Assembly: GCA_041741995.1 (NCBI GenBank)
Contig: JBGSJN010000102.1
Coordinates: 1-14,868 of the forward strand
Direction of reading: 5' to 3'
Length of the DNA: 14,868 bases
Source of the DNA: WTXA01 sp041741995
GTDB lineage: Bacteria; Bacillota; TC1
Shown: positions 1-7,635 of the stretch, one piece after another
Numbering within the stretch: the first letter of the stretch is position 1
How the letters are laid out: each line of letters opens with the position of its first letter
Translations under genes and position numbers: made by a program
The notes under the pieces: generated by a model
The model's database searches: none
Told to the model about the DNA's origin: nothing
The model's input: the letters and a program-made list of their open reading frames with translations, nothing else

Positions 1-264
1 TTGACTAGTTGTTCTTTCATTTGGCTTGTAGTTACCTATTATATTATCTTCATTAATTTTTATTGGCAAATTAGCCAGGTTCCATTTTTGATATTTTTCA
101 TCAATTTCTCCTGGATCCTTTAATTGTAGTAAATGCCCCACTGCCCAGGTTATGATATATTTATCACCTTCAATATAGCCGTCTTTTCTTATGGTTCTAG
201 TTTCAATGGCTCCTGCTATATCCCTGCCTTGGCTAGGTTTCTCCGCTATGATTAGTGTTTTCAT
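1..264 (-). CDS. topB: DNA topoisomerase III, N-terminal 88 residues (partial)
   Basis: The reading frame starts at the ATG at 264 and stays open to the window edge, so only the first 88 residues are seen. It begins MKTLIIAEKPSQGRDIAGAI, the start of the TOPRIM domain of type IA topoisomerases; the glutamate in AEKPS is the conserved TOPRIM acid that helps hold the metal ion. WAVGHLLQL and the later W-x-LANLPI stretch match the topoisomerase III subfamily rather than topoisomerase I. Topoisomerase III is a cytoplasmic enzyme that relaxes or decatenates DNA through a single-strand break. A GGGAG ribosome site lies 11 nt before the ATG. The gene follows the tsf-like terminator, so it is likely a separate transcript; a weak candidate promoter lies between 281 and 371. 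The rest of the protein, including the active-site tyrosine, is outside the window. Confidence 0.88.
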   Translation of the reverse strand, partial: MKTLIIAEKPSQGRDIAGAIETRTIRKDGYIEGDKYIITWAVGHLLQLKDPGEIDEKYQKWNLANLPIKINEDNIIGNYKPNERTTSQ

Positions 265-364
265 TTAATATATAACTCCCTTTATTTAAGCTTTATCTTT
301 TCAATAAATCAGTTACTTACAAGTTTAACAAATTTTCTACTTTTTTTCACAATAATTTACTTAA

Positions 365-403
365 AATAGAAAAAACTCCCAAATTATTTAATTTGGGAGT
401 TTT
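365..403 (-). terminator. Rho-independent terminator after the tsf-like gene
   Basis: The arms at 372-386 and 389-403 are perfectly complementary (15 bp, core CTCCCAAAT), and on the minus strand they are followed by a T-rich run (TTTTTTCTATTTT). It lies four bases past the tsf-like stop codon, so it ends the padR-tsf transcript and separates it from topB. Confidence 0.9.
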
Positions 404-406
404 AAA

Positions 407-1249
407 TTAACCTATAAACATATTATTTGAACAGGCACATTTATTAACACTAGCTGTTTTTTCATACCTAAAAAATTTCTCGATTCTTATAGGTTTTATT
501 AAACTAGAACTTTTTTTTGTTAACATCTCCCCTACAGAAATTTTGTCATCTTTAATAAAGGGTTGATCTATCAGACATAGTTCTCTAATAATTTTTTCCA
601 TCCTGCCTACCAATATTTTGTCTATTACAATTTGTGGTTTATTTGTTAGCCCAGTATCTTCACCAATACTTTTTAAAACATCATTCTTCAAAGCCTCTAG
701 GTTATCCTCTGGTATCTTTTTACTAGAAACATACTCTGGTTTCATGGCGATTATCTGCATTGCCAAGTCCTTTTTAACTTCATCGTTATCATAATACTCG
801 TCAAGGTTGTATAGAACTGCATATTTACCATTGCCATGATTATAGGTATATGGAAAACCATTCTCAATTATATCAAATCTCTTTAATTGAATATTCTCTC
901 TAAATTTCATAACCATATTTTTAATAAGTTCATCAGTTGACTTACCTTCTGTTATATATTTACCTATTTCAATTACATTACTTAAAAATTCTGGACTTCT
1001 TGCTACAAAATCTGTTTCAGCACTTACTTCAAGAATAACTCCAATACTATTATGTATATCAGCATAAACTATTCCTTCTTCTGATATTCTTTCTATTTTC
1101 TTATCTTGTATTTGTAAACCCTTAGCTTCCAGGATAGCAAATGCTTTATCTACATTGCTATCAGCTTCTGTAAGAGCTTTCTTACAATCCATTATTCCAA
1201 ATCCTGTTTTTTCTCTTAAATATTGTATGTCTTTTATTTGATTTTTCAT
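407..1249 (-). CDS. tsf: Elongation factor Ts homologue (probable second copy, not linked to rpsB)
   Basis: EF-Ts catalyses GDP release from EF-Tu in the cytoplasm. All parts of the family are present in 280 residues, close to the usual 290-310. The N-terminal UBA-like part is at 5-45 (LREKTGFGIMDCKKAL), the EF-Tu contact motif TDFVA at 79-83, a core with HGNGKYAVL at 138-146 and AMQIIAMKPEYV at 163-174, and the C-terminal helices with KILVGRMEKI at 211-220 and LIDQPFIKD at 226-234. The tail is odd: residues 269-280 carry a Cys-Ala-Cys pair. Canonical tsf follows rpsB; here the neighbour upstream is a PadR regulator with only 12 bases between, and the ribosome site GGAAGGA overlaps the end of that gene. 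The sequence is divergent from typical EF-Ts, so a regulated paralogue is inferred. Whether the genome has another tsf cannot be seen here. Confidence 0.88.
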   Translation of the reverse strand: MKNQIKDIQYLREKTGFGIMDCKKALTEADSNVDKAFAILEAKGLQIQDKKIERISEEGIVYADIHNSIGVILEVSAETDFVARSPEFLSNVIEIGKYITEGKSTDELIKNMVMKFRENIQLKRFDIIENGFPYTYNHGNGKYAVLYNLDEYYDNDEVKKDLAMQIIAMKPEYVSSKKIPEDNLEALKNDVLKSIGEDTGLTNKPQIVIDKILVGRMEKIIRELCLIDQPFIKDDKISVGEMLTKKSSSLIKPIRIEKFFRYEKTASVNKCACSNNMFIG

Positions 1250-1261
1250 TCTTATTCCTTC

Positions 1262-1798
1262 CTAATTCCTGAATCCAGCTTTAAATTTTTCAAGCCATTT
1301 TAATTCATTTTCATAAGTTGATATGATATTTTCCTTAATCATTTTCCATATGAATTCTTCATTTCTGTTTCTCATTGATATTGCTTCTTGTCTACGAAGT
1401 AATTCTTTTTCCATTATGATTTTCATCTCTATTGTTTCTTGATAGTTATTTAGTATTGTTTTGATTTCATCTGTTTCTAAATCACCACTACAGGCAAGTT
1501 GTATCAGGAAGTCCTTCTTAAATTCTGGTGGTTCCTTAGGTGATTCTATAATCCACTTTCTTAATTCTTTTTTTCCAAGTGGTGTTATCGTATATATCTT
1601 TTTGGAAGGTGCTCCTTCTTGATGTTCTGTTTCATTTGTTACCAGATCTTTATTTTGCAAATGTAAAAGTCCCTTGTATATTTGGTTGTTATTTCCTGAC
1701 CAGTATAGGAAGGAAGACTTTTGTATTAGCTTTTTTATATCATAGCCTGTCATGGGTTTAGTGTTTAACAAGCCTAATATTGCATAATTGAATGACAT
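1262..1798 (-). CDS. PadR-family transcriptional regulator
   Basis: The protein has 178 residues. The N-terminal winged helix at 1-85 shows the PadR pattern: FNYAILGLL at 3-11, MTGYDIKKLI at 16-25, NNNQIYKGLLHL at 36-47 (recognition region), then GAPSKKIYTITPLGKKEL at 62-79, the wing and the start of helix 4. The C-terminal half, about 90-178, is helical with many charged residues, like the PadR C-terminal dimerisation domain. PadR proteins usually repress, and are released by phenolic compounds, drugs or stress. It is the first gene of a two-gene unit with the EF-Ts homologue, and its promoter overlaps a palindrome of PadR operator type, so autorepression of both genes is likely. The inducer is unknown. 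The start is supported by GAGGAG just upstream of the ATG. Confidence 0.9.
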   Translation of the reverse strand: MSFNYAILGLLNTKPMTGYDIKKLIQKSSFLYWSGNNNQIYKGLLHLQNKDLVTNETEHQEGAPSKKIYTITPLGKKELRKWIIESPKEPPEFKKDFLIQLACSGDLETDEIKTILNNYQETIEMKIIMEKELLRRQEAISMRNRNEEFIWKMIKENIISTYENELKWLEKFKAGFRN

Positions 1799-1820
1799 GT
1801 TTTCTCCTCTTTTCTTATCT

Positions 1821-1848
1821 TATCATATGTTAAGATTAACATATGATA
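1821..1848. promoter_or_regulatory. Palindromic PadR-type operator
   Basis: Arms of 13 bp at 1821-1833 and 1836-1848 are perfectly complementary around a two-base centre. Inside is ATGT (1827-1830), eight bases, then ACAT (1839-1842), the operator form known for PadR and LmrR proteins. It sits 22 bases before the padR start codon and overlaps the predicted -10 element. Confidence 0.8.
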
Positions 1849-1866
1849 TTAAATAATGCAATACAA
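1838..1866 (-). promoter_or_regulatory. Predicted promoter of the padR-tsf unit
   Basis: On the minus strand, TTGTAT (1866-1861) is followed after 17 bases by TATGTT (1843-1838). The -10 lies inside the palindromic operator, which fits repression by steric block. The match to consensus is moderate, and the later TATGAT in the other arm is an alternative -10. Confidence 0.5.
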
Positions 1867-1907
1867 GAAAAAAATAACCTTGAATACACATAAATATATT
1901 CAAGGTT
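1866..1907 (-). terminator. Terminator after the lacI-family gene
   Basis: Arms AACCTTGAATA (1876-1886) and its complement (1897-1907) form an 11-bp stem, followed on the minus strand by ATTTTTTTCTTG. It lies about 40 bases past the LacI-family stop. The -35 element of padR begins right after it. Confidence 0.8.
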
Positions 1908-1945
1908 TATTTAACTTTTTAGATTTTTTCAAATAATAGGTTTGT

Positions 1946-2953
1946 CTATATAATAGATTTAACAGAATCCCTTTCAATTAATGAAACAGGTAGAATAATT
2001 TTTTTTGATTTTATTCTTCCATCTTTAATTTTTTCTAAAATACAATCTGCTGCAACTTCACCCATTTTGTATGCTGGATAATCTAAAGTAGTTAGTGGTG
2101 GTATAGATATTAAACCATCATCAAAATTATCAAATCCTAATATTGATATATTTTTAGGTACCGAGATTCCTAATGTATAAGCTGCCCCTATAGCACCCAT
2201 AGCGAGTTGATCACTAGCACAAACTATTGCTGTACATTCACATTTATTCTTTATAAGTTTATTAAAGGCTTCTCTGCCACCAAGCATGGACCAGTTAGTA
2301 TGTATAATACAATTTTCATCATAATTTAAATTCAATTTATTCATGGACTCAAAGTAGGATTTTATTCTTAATTCAGCACTACTTGTACCTTTTTCACCAT
2401 TAATGAAACCTATATTATGATGACCTTTTTTCTTAAGATACTCTAATAATTGATACATGGCGCTATCTTCATCTATAAATACACTATCTATATCTTCACT
2501 TTCTATGATTCTCTCAATTAAAACAGTAGGTATTTTTCTTGATATTGCTAAAATATCTTCAGCTTTTGCAATTGAAGTAATCATAATCAAACCATCAATC
2601 ATTTTTTGATCAATTATACTACAATAATATTCTTCTTTTTCACGACTTTCATTATAGTCAAGCAGTAATACATCAAAGCCATATTCTTCAAGTTTTGTCA
2701 TTATACCTTGCACCATCTTGGATATTACCGAATGATGAATATTGGGTACTATAATTGCAATATATTTACTAGATCTGCCAACTAGAGCCTTAGCTGCTGG
2801 GTTGGGATTATAGTTTAATTCCTTTATTATTTCATTAATCTTATACTTAGTTTCTATATTTATATCATCAGTATTGTTTATTGCACGGGAAACAGTAGAT
2901 ACTGAAACTCCAGCTTTTTTTGCAATATCTTTTATAGTATATTTTTTAACCAT
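1946..2953 (-). CDS. LacI-family transcriptional regulator, probable regulator of the adjacent transporter operon
   Basis: The protein has 335 residues, the standard LacI-family length. Residues 6-28 (TIKDIAKKAGVSVSTVSRAI) form the helix-turn-helix. NPAAKAL at 51-57 is the hinge helix, whose leucine normally opens a central CpG step. From about 63 on is a periplasmic-binding-protein-like effector domain: IAIIVPN at 65-71, DGLIMIT near 120, the FINGEKG segment near 183, and SILGFDNFDDG in the last third. It follows the transporter and reductase genes on the same strand after a 67-base gap with a possible promoter. Three operators with central CpG sit in front of the transporter operon and none lies in front of this gene, so the inferred role is control of the transporter with the transported compound or a derivative as effector. 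The GGTGG ribosome site supports the start. Confidence 0.92.
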   Translation of the reverse strand: MVKKYTIKDIAKKAGVSVSTVSRAINNTDDINIETKYKINEIIKELNYNPNPAAKALVGRSSKYIAIIVPNIHHSVISKMVQGIMTKLEEYGFDVLLLDYNESREKEEYYCSIIDQKMIDGLIMITSIAKAEDILAISRKIPTVLIERIIESEDIDSVFIDEDSAMYQLLEYLKKKGHHNIGFINGEKGTSSAELRIKSYFESMNKLNLNYDENCIIHTNWSMLGGREAFNKLIKNKCECTAIVCASDQLAMGAIGAAYTLGISVPKNISILGFDNFDDGLISIPPLTTLDYPAYKMGEVAADCILEKIKDGRIKSKKIILPVSLIERDSVKSII

Positions 2954-2988
2954 ATTTTGACCACCTTATTAACTCATCATTACTGATT

Positions 2989-2994
2989 ATTATA
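2989..2994 (-). promoter_or_regulatory. Possible -10 element for the lacI-family gene
   Basis: TATAAT on the minus strand lies about 36 bases before the start codon. The nearest -35-like hexamer, TTGATT, is about 20 bases away, which is longer than usual. The gene may instead be read through from the transporter operon, because no terminator is seen after the reductase gene. Confidence 0.35.
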
Positions 2995-3020
2995 CAACAA
3001 AAGAATTTTAATTAATCAAT

Positions 3021-3989
3021 TTAAAATGATTTATTTAAATTATATAAAACTTTGTGTCTAAAATATAGGAAACCTGGTAAATGACTATCGATTGATAAAA
3101 TCTTCATATGTGGATGCTTAATTGATGTGAAGGATTCCATACTGTTTCCTAGGCTGATAGCCTTACCACCAATGTATACTGATGAATAGCTTTGTATCAA
3201 TTCATCTAAAAGTCCATCTTTCATTAATGAATGGGTGTAAGACGGAGATTCCACAATAACTTTATCTATTCCAATTATTTTAAGTATTTTTAATAATAAT
3301 TCAGAATTTGTCTGGTAACCATCTCCAGTTACTATTATTGGAATTGATTTATCTCTATTACTAATATAATTTTTCTTGATTTCTTCACCATTAATACACT
3401 CGCCATCTTTAAAAGGACCAATAATAAAGTTAGGTATATCAATACTTTCCGTAATATATTCCATGCCTTTTGGCGAGGTATTAATGATTATAGGTTGCTT
3501 CTTAAATATTTGATGATCAAAGGGGATATCCTTTCCATCTAGTGAACAAATAATACCTATTGGAGCCGCAGGCATCCCTATTGCGATTCTCTTGTTTTCT
3601 AATAATTCATCATAGATACAAGCCATTAAATCAGGCTCTTTTAACATTGTCCCAGCTCCTATGAATATTGCATCCATACTAGCCCTATAAAAATTCAAGA
3701 TCCAAAAATCTAATGAGGCCCCGCTTGGGTCTAAAAGATTTTGTGAAGCTACTAAAGGACCGAAAGGATTATCAGGATAAGCTATTTTTCCATCAATTGA
3801 TGTTACAAAAGCTGCTAGTGTATATGTTCTATCATAATGCAAATCAGGAAACATTAACTTACCTATAGCATTGATTGATTCTTGGGTATTAACTCCATTT
3901 ATGGTAAAAGAATCAATTTCAGGATCTTCATAAATTCTTTTATATTTAATAACATTAAAGTCATAATCTATTTTTGGATAAAATTCCAT
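3021..3989 (-). CDS. RibD C-terminal-type (dihydrofolate reductase-like) pyrimidine reductase family protein
   Basis: This is a protein of 322 residues. Family motifs are AAFVTSIDGKIA at 59-70, IFIGAGTMLKEPDL at 108-121 and a late VIVESPSYTHSLMKDGLLDEL segment at 245-265, followed by IGG near 273. RibD-type reductases use NADPH to reduce a ribosylaminopyrimidine in riboflavin synthesis, and related stand-alone proteins have other or unknown substrates. There is no deaminase domain; instead about 55 unfamiliar residues precede the core. The usual glycine-rich E-G-G-P in the last motif, which contacts the cofactor, reads ESPS here, so cofactor binding or substrate may differ. The gene starts 29 bases after the second permease with a GAGGAAAGG ribosome site, so it belongs to the transporter operon and may act on the imported compound. 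No other riboflavin gene is nearby. Confidence 0.75.
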   Translation of the reverse strand: MEFYPKIDYDFNVIKYKRIYEDPEIDSFTINGVNTQESINAIGKLMFPDLHYDRTYTLAAFVTSIDGKIAYPDNPFGPLVASQNLLDPSGASLDFWILNFYRASMDAIFIGAGTMLKEPDLMACIYDELLENKRIAIGMPAAPIGIICSLDGKDIPFDHQIFKKQPIIINTSPKGMEYITESIDIPNFIIGPFKDGECINGEEIKKNYISNRDKSIPIIVTGDGYQTNSELLLKILKIIGIDKVIVESPSYTHSLMKDGLLDELIQSYSSVYIGGKAISLGNSMESFTSIKHPHMKILSIDSHLPGFLYFRHKVLYNLNKSF

Positions 3990-4018
3990 AATGTTTTTAA
4001 CCTTTCCTCATTAATTTA

Positions 4019-4960
4019 TTATTCATCATCTGAATAATACTGTACACCCCAACTTTGTGGTGAAAATTTTGAACCTACTACTAATAACATAATTATTGTC
4101 AAAACATAAGGAAACATTAGAGGTAGTTGATATGGAATAGGTAATCCAACAGCTTGCATCCTTAATTGTAACCCTTCAGCAACACCAAATAGAAGTGCCG
4201 CAGATGCAGCTCCTATAGGATTAAATTTACCTAATATTACACATGCAAAAGCAATAAATCCTTTACCAGCGCTAATATTTTCAATAAAAGTGTTAATTCC
4301 TGCAATAGATAATGCAGCGCCAGCTACACCTGCTATTGATGAACTATAAACAACTGAAATAAAGCGAACTTTCTGAATAGGTATTCCCATTGTATTGGCA
4401 GCTTTTGGATACTCACCTGCAGCACGAATATTAAGTCCCCATTTCGTTTTAAAAAATAGCACGTATGTTAAAGGAACTAAAACCATAGCAATATATACAA
4501 ATAAATTCTGACTAAATACCGCTTTACCGATAACTGGTATTTTTTCTAATATTGGGATTCCAAATCCAGAAAAACCTTTTGCACTAACCTGACCACCTGC
4601 TACTCCAAATAATGCTCTAAACAAAGCACTAGTTAGTCCAAGAGAAAATATATTAATAGCTACAGCTGTTACTACCTGATTAGATCCTAGTTCAATACAT
4701 GAAACTGCATGAATTATGCCAAGCACTGTACTAGCTAATATAGCTGAAACTAATCCTAAATATGGGTTTCCTGTATAATATGAACCAATGAAGGCAAAAA
4801 GCGCTCCAGTTAGCATCATTCCTTCTATGCCTAAGTTTAAAACGCCACTTCTCTCAGAAACTACACTGCCCATGGCAGCCAAAATAAATGGTGTTGCATA
4901 TGAGATACTTGAAGCTAAAAACGCAGTGCTAAATACCAAATTAATAAATTCATTAAGCAT
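4019..4960 (-). CDS. BMP-type ABC transporter permease (second subunit, NupC/YufQ-like)
   Basis: The protein has 313 residues, almost all hydrophobic, with about eight to ten membrane segments, of the BPD_transp_2 family that serves ribose and nucleoside importers. SERSGVLNLGIEGMML near 34-49 is a hallmark of this permease type, and WGLNIRAAGEYPKAANTMGI near 173-192 is the cytoplasmic loop that contacts the ATPase. It forms the membrane channel together with the permease encoded just upstream. Only one base separates its ATG from the stop of that gene (TAA-A-ATG), and the ribosome site GGAGCG lies inside the end of that gene, so translation is probably coupled. The reductase gene follows. The substrate cannot be read from the permease alone. 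Confidence 0.92.
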   Translation of the reverse strand: MLNEFINLVFSTAFLASSISYATPFILAAMGSVVSERSGVLNLGIEGMMLTGALFAFIGSYYTGNPYLGLVSAILASTVLGIIHAVSCIELGSNQVVTAVAINIFSLGLTSALFRALFGVAGGQVSAKGFSGFGIPILEKIPVIGKAVFSQNLFVYIAMVLVPLTYVLFFKTKWGLNIRAAGEYPKAANTMGIPIQKVRFISVVYSSSIAGVAGAALSIAGINTFIENISAGKGFIAFACVILGKFNPIGAASAALLFGVAEGLQLRMQAVGLPIPYQLPLMFPYVLTIIMLLVVGSKFSPQSWGVQYYSDDE

Positions 4961-4961
4961 T

Positions 4962-6008
4962 TTAAATCACGCTCCTTTTTTTAATTTTTTTTATTAAGCG
5001 TGGAACACCTGGTATCGCAACAACAGATAATACAGCTATGGCTTGTATAATATATACAAAAGCTGATGATACTCCAGTTCCTATTTGCATACTATTAGCA
5101 CCATTTCTTAGCGCTCCAAAGAAAAAGGCTGATAATATACTACCAAGTGGATTTAAATTAGAAAGAAGAGCTATTGCTATACCATCATAACCAATTCCAC
5201 TTATAAAGTTTTCAACAAGTCTACCATTGACTCCCATAATTTCAACCGCTCCAGCAAGGCCCGCTATTCCGCCACTAATCAACATTGATCTTAACATTAC
5301 CATCTTGGTATTTTCTCCACTATATCGTGAAGCCCTTTGATTCATACCTACATTTTCAAAACGAAATCCTATTGTAGTTTTTTTGTAAATGTAACTCATG
5401 ATAAAAGCAAGAACCAAAAAAATTACCAAGCCTAAATGCAATCTTGTTCCATTCAATATGCTAGGTAACAAGGCACTTTCTTGTAATAGTGATGATCTGT
5501 TAAAGAAAGTACCAGGTTCCTGCATTGGTCCTTGTAGGAGGAAACTAGTAAAAAGCAATGCTACATAATTTAGTAACATCGTTATAACTATTTCATTAAA
5601 GCCTTTGTACGCTTTCAAATATCCTGGAAGAAAAGCAAAGGCAGCCCCAAATATTATTGCAACTAATATGCAAAGAAAAATATGGAGAGGTGCGGGTATA
5701 TTTAAAGGTAGAGTGCCAATTATGGTTGCTCCTATGGCACCAAGATAAAACTGTCCCTCAGCACCTATATTAAATATACCCGCCTTGTAAGAGAATATAA
5801 CAGCTAAGCCAACAATACCTAGTGGAATAGTTTTCAATAAACTACTAATCAAGCTTTGTTTGTTGCCTATAGCGCCATATATTAAATAATTGTAAGCATA
5901 GATTGGATTTACACCTTGAAGATACATTATAAAAGCTCCGAACAGCATACCTATCAATATACCAACTATTGTTAAAAGTAAAGGTTTTGTTTTATTTGGA
6001 ACTTTCAT
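4962..6008 (-). CDS. BMP-type ABC transporter permease (first subunit, NupB/YufP-like)
   Basis: The protein starts MKVPNKTKPLLLTIVG and has 348 residues with about ten membrane segments of the BPD_transp_2 family. YKAGIFNIGAEGQFYLGAIGA is the conserved permease signature in the first third, and the loop with GFRFENVGMNQRASRYSG is the ATPase contact. GISGI-like YDGIAIALLSNLNPLG in the last quarter is also typical. A longer reading from an ATG at 6032 exists, but the strong ribosome site GGGAGGTG sits six bases before the ATG at 6008, so that start is chosen. The start overlaps the ATPase gene by 17 bases, and the stop is one base from the next permease, which indicates tight translational coupling in a transport operon. 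Confidence 0.93.
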   Translation of the reverse strand: MKVPNKTKPLLLTIVGILIGMLFGAFIMYLQGVNPIYAYNYLIYGAIGNKQSLISSLLKTIPLGIVGLAVIFSYKAGIFNIGAEGQFYLGAIGATIIGTLPLNIPAPLHIFLCILVAIIFGAAFAFLPGYLKAYKGFNEIVITMLLNYVALLFTSFLLQGPMQEPGTFFNRSSLLQESALLPSILNGTRLHLGLVIFLVLAFIMSYIYKKTTIGFRFENVGMNQRASRYSGENTKMVMLRSMLISGGIAGLAGAVEIMGVNGRLVENFISGIGYDGIAIALLSNLNPLGSILSAFFFGALRNGANSMQIGTGVSSAFVYIIQAIAVLSVVAIPGVPRLIKKIKKRSVI

Positions 6009-7545
6009 TTTTGTCACCTCCCAAATTTTCATGATTATAACATTTAGAACCTGCCATCATAAGGCCGATTCTTTCAATATCAATATCATGATTATCCATT
6101 ATTCCCATAAATTCACCTTTGTAAATAATTGCTATCCTATCAGCAATTTGCAATATTTCTTCTAGTTCTGTTGAGATCAGCAAAACAGCAGTTCCTTTAT
6201 CTCTTTCGTCAATTAATTTTTGTCTAACAAACTCTGTTGCACCAATGTCTAATCCTCTAGTTGGTTGGACAGCTATCAAAATATCAGGTTGACGGAATAT
6301 CTCTCTCGCCAGTATTATTTTTTGCTGATTACCACCGGATAAATCCTTGGCTTTTGTAAATGGCCCAGGGGCCTTGATGTTGTAATCCTCAATCATCTTA
6401 TATGCATGCTTATCTATATAATCTTTATCTAAAACCCCCCAATTAGAATATGGTTTTCTCCAGTAATCTGATAAAATAAGGTTCTTCCCTAAATCTCTCT
6501 CCATTATTAAACCTGTATTTTGCCTGTCCTGTGGTATATGTGATACATTATTCTTATAAGATTCCTTGGTGGAAATTTTCGTGTATAATTTTCCTTTAAT
6601 AGAAATTTCTCCTTCTTGAAAAGGTATCATTCCTGTTATAGCCTCTGATAATTCTATTTGACCATTACCATCTACACCAGCTACACCCAATATTTCTCCT
6701 GAACATAGGGTAAATGATAATTTATTAAGCTTTTTAATATTATTTCCATCAATAACTGTAAGGTCCTTTATTTCTAATAGCTTTTCATGTGATAATTTTT
6801 CTCTTTTTTTAAAATCAAATAGTACTTCTCTACCAACCATCATTCTAGCTAATTCTTTTTCGGATGTTTTATTCTTACTCACTGTTCCAACTACTTCACC
6901 ATCTCTAAGAACTGTTACTCTGTCTGCAAGACGCATAACTTCTTCTAGTTTATGGGTTATGATAATAATTGATTTACCTCTTTTTGCTAAATTCTCAACA
7001 ATCTTAAATAGTTCATTGGCTTCTTGTGGAGTTAGTACAGCTGTAGCTTCATCAAGAATTATAATCTCTGCCTTCTTATATATTATTTTTAATATTTCAA
7101 CACGCTGTTTAATGCCTACAGGTAAATCTCTGATATACGATTTAGGATCAATATTAAAATCATACAAATCAGATAGTTTTTTAATTTCTTTTTCAACTTC
7201 TTCTATTTTTATAAAGAAGTCTTTTTCTCTTTTCATTCCTAGAATTACATTTTCCGCAACTGTTAATTCAGGTACTAACATGAAGTGTTGATGTACCATA
7301 CCTATTCCATGCTGAACTGCTTCAACACAATTTTTTATTTTCACTTCTTTATCGTTTACATATATATAACCACTTGTTGGATGATATAATCCACATACAC
7401 AATTCATCAAAGTTGTTTTACCAGCACCATTTTCACCCAAGAGAGCATGGACTTCCCCTTTTCTTAATTCAAAGTTTACATTTTTATTTGCTACAACTTT
7501 AGTGAATTCTTTTGTTAAATTTTTCAATACTAAAACATCTGACAT
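5992..7545 (-). CDS. BMP-type ABC transporter ATP-binding protein with two nucleotide-binding domains (NupA/YufO-like)
   Basis: This protein of 517 residues carries two fused ABC domains, as usual for the ribose/nucleoside importer class. Domain 1 has Walker A GENGAGKTT at 37-45, Q-loop Q86, Walker B IIILDEATAVL at 161-171 and switch H198; its signature at 141-148 is degenerate. Domain 2 has a degenerate Walker A GVDGNGQIE at 290-298 without the lysine, Q-loop Q339, a full signature LSGGNQQK at 403-410, and a Walker B ending AVQPTRGLD with Q in place of the catalytic E and S459 in place of the switch His. This asymmetry is normal in the family and suggests one working ATPase site. It powers uptake through the two permeases. 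The ribosome site is AGGAGT. A stem-loop separates it from the upstream binding-protein gene. Confidence 0.95.
   Translation of the reverse strand: MSDVLVLKNLTKEFTKVVANKNVNFELRKGEVHALLGENGAGKTTLMNCVCGLYHPTSGYIYVNDKEVKIKNCVEAVQHGIGMVHQHFMLVPELTVAENVILGMKREKDFFIKIEEVEKEIKKLSDLYDFNIDPKSYIRDLPVGIKQRVEILKIIYKKAEIIILDEATAVLTPQEANELFKIVENLAKRGKSIIIITHKLEEVMRLADRVTVLRDGEVVGTVSKNKTSEKELARMMVGREVLFDFKKREKLSHEKLLEIKDLTVIDGNNIKKLNKLSFTLCSGEILGVAGVDGNGQIELSEAITGMIPFQEGEISIKGKLYTKISTKESYKNNVSHIPQDRQNTGLIMERDLGKNLILSDYWRKPYSNWGVLDKDYIDKHAYKMIEDYNIKAPGPFTKAKDLSGGNQQKIILAREIFRQPDILIAVQPTRGLDIGATEFVRQKLIDERDKGTAVLLISTELEEILQIADRIAIIYKGEFMGIMDNHDIDIERIGLMMAGSKCYNHENLGGDKNESSK
6015..6022 (-). promoter_or_regulatory. 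Strong ribosome-binding site that fixes the first permease start
   Basis: GGGAGGTG on the minus strand lies six bases before the ATG at 6008 and inside the last codons of the ATPase gene. The alternative ATG at 6032 lies upstream of it and has no comparable site, so the shorter permease is preferred. Confidence 0.8.
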
Positions 7546-7581
7546 GTCTTCACTCCTTTTTAAAATAAATAAGTGTTAAAA

Positions 7582-7620
7582 ATGGGCTGAAACATCTTAT
7601 TACATCTGTCAACAGCCCAT
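7582..7620 (-). terminator. Intercistronic stem-loop between binding-protein and ATPase genes
   Basis: ATGGGCTG (7582-7589) and its perfect complement (7613-7620) close a 23-base loop with a few further inner pairs, followed on the minus strand by TTTTTAACACTTATTTATTTT. The U-rich run is interrupted, so it looks like a partial terminator or a 3' stabiliser that leaves more binding-protein mRNA than transporter mRNA, a common arrangement in ABC importer operons. Confidence 0.55.
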
Positions 7621-7635
7621 CTTTAAAGTATTTAT

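Noticed and set aside
5992..6032. A longer first permease starting at ATG 6032.
   Set aside because: The GGGAGGTG ribosome site lies downstream of that ATG and six bases before ATG 6008, so the shorter start is better.
6959..7291. A 110-residue plus-strand frame.
   Set aside because: It is antisense to the ABC ATPase, whose motifs are intact, and it has no ribosome site or family match.
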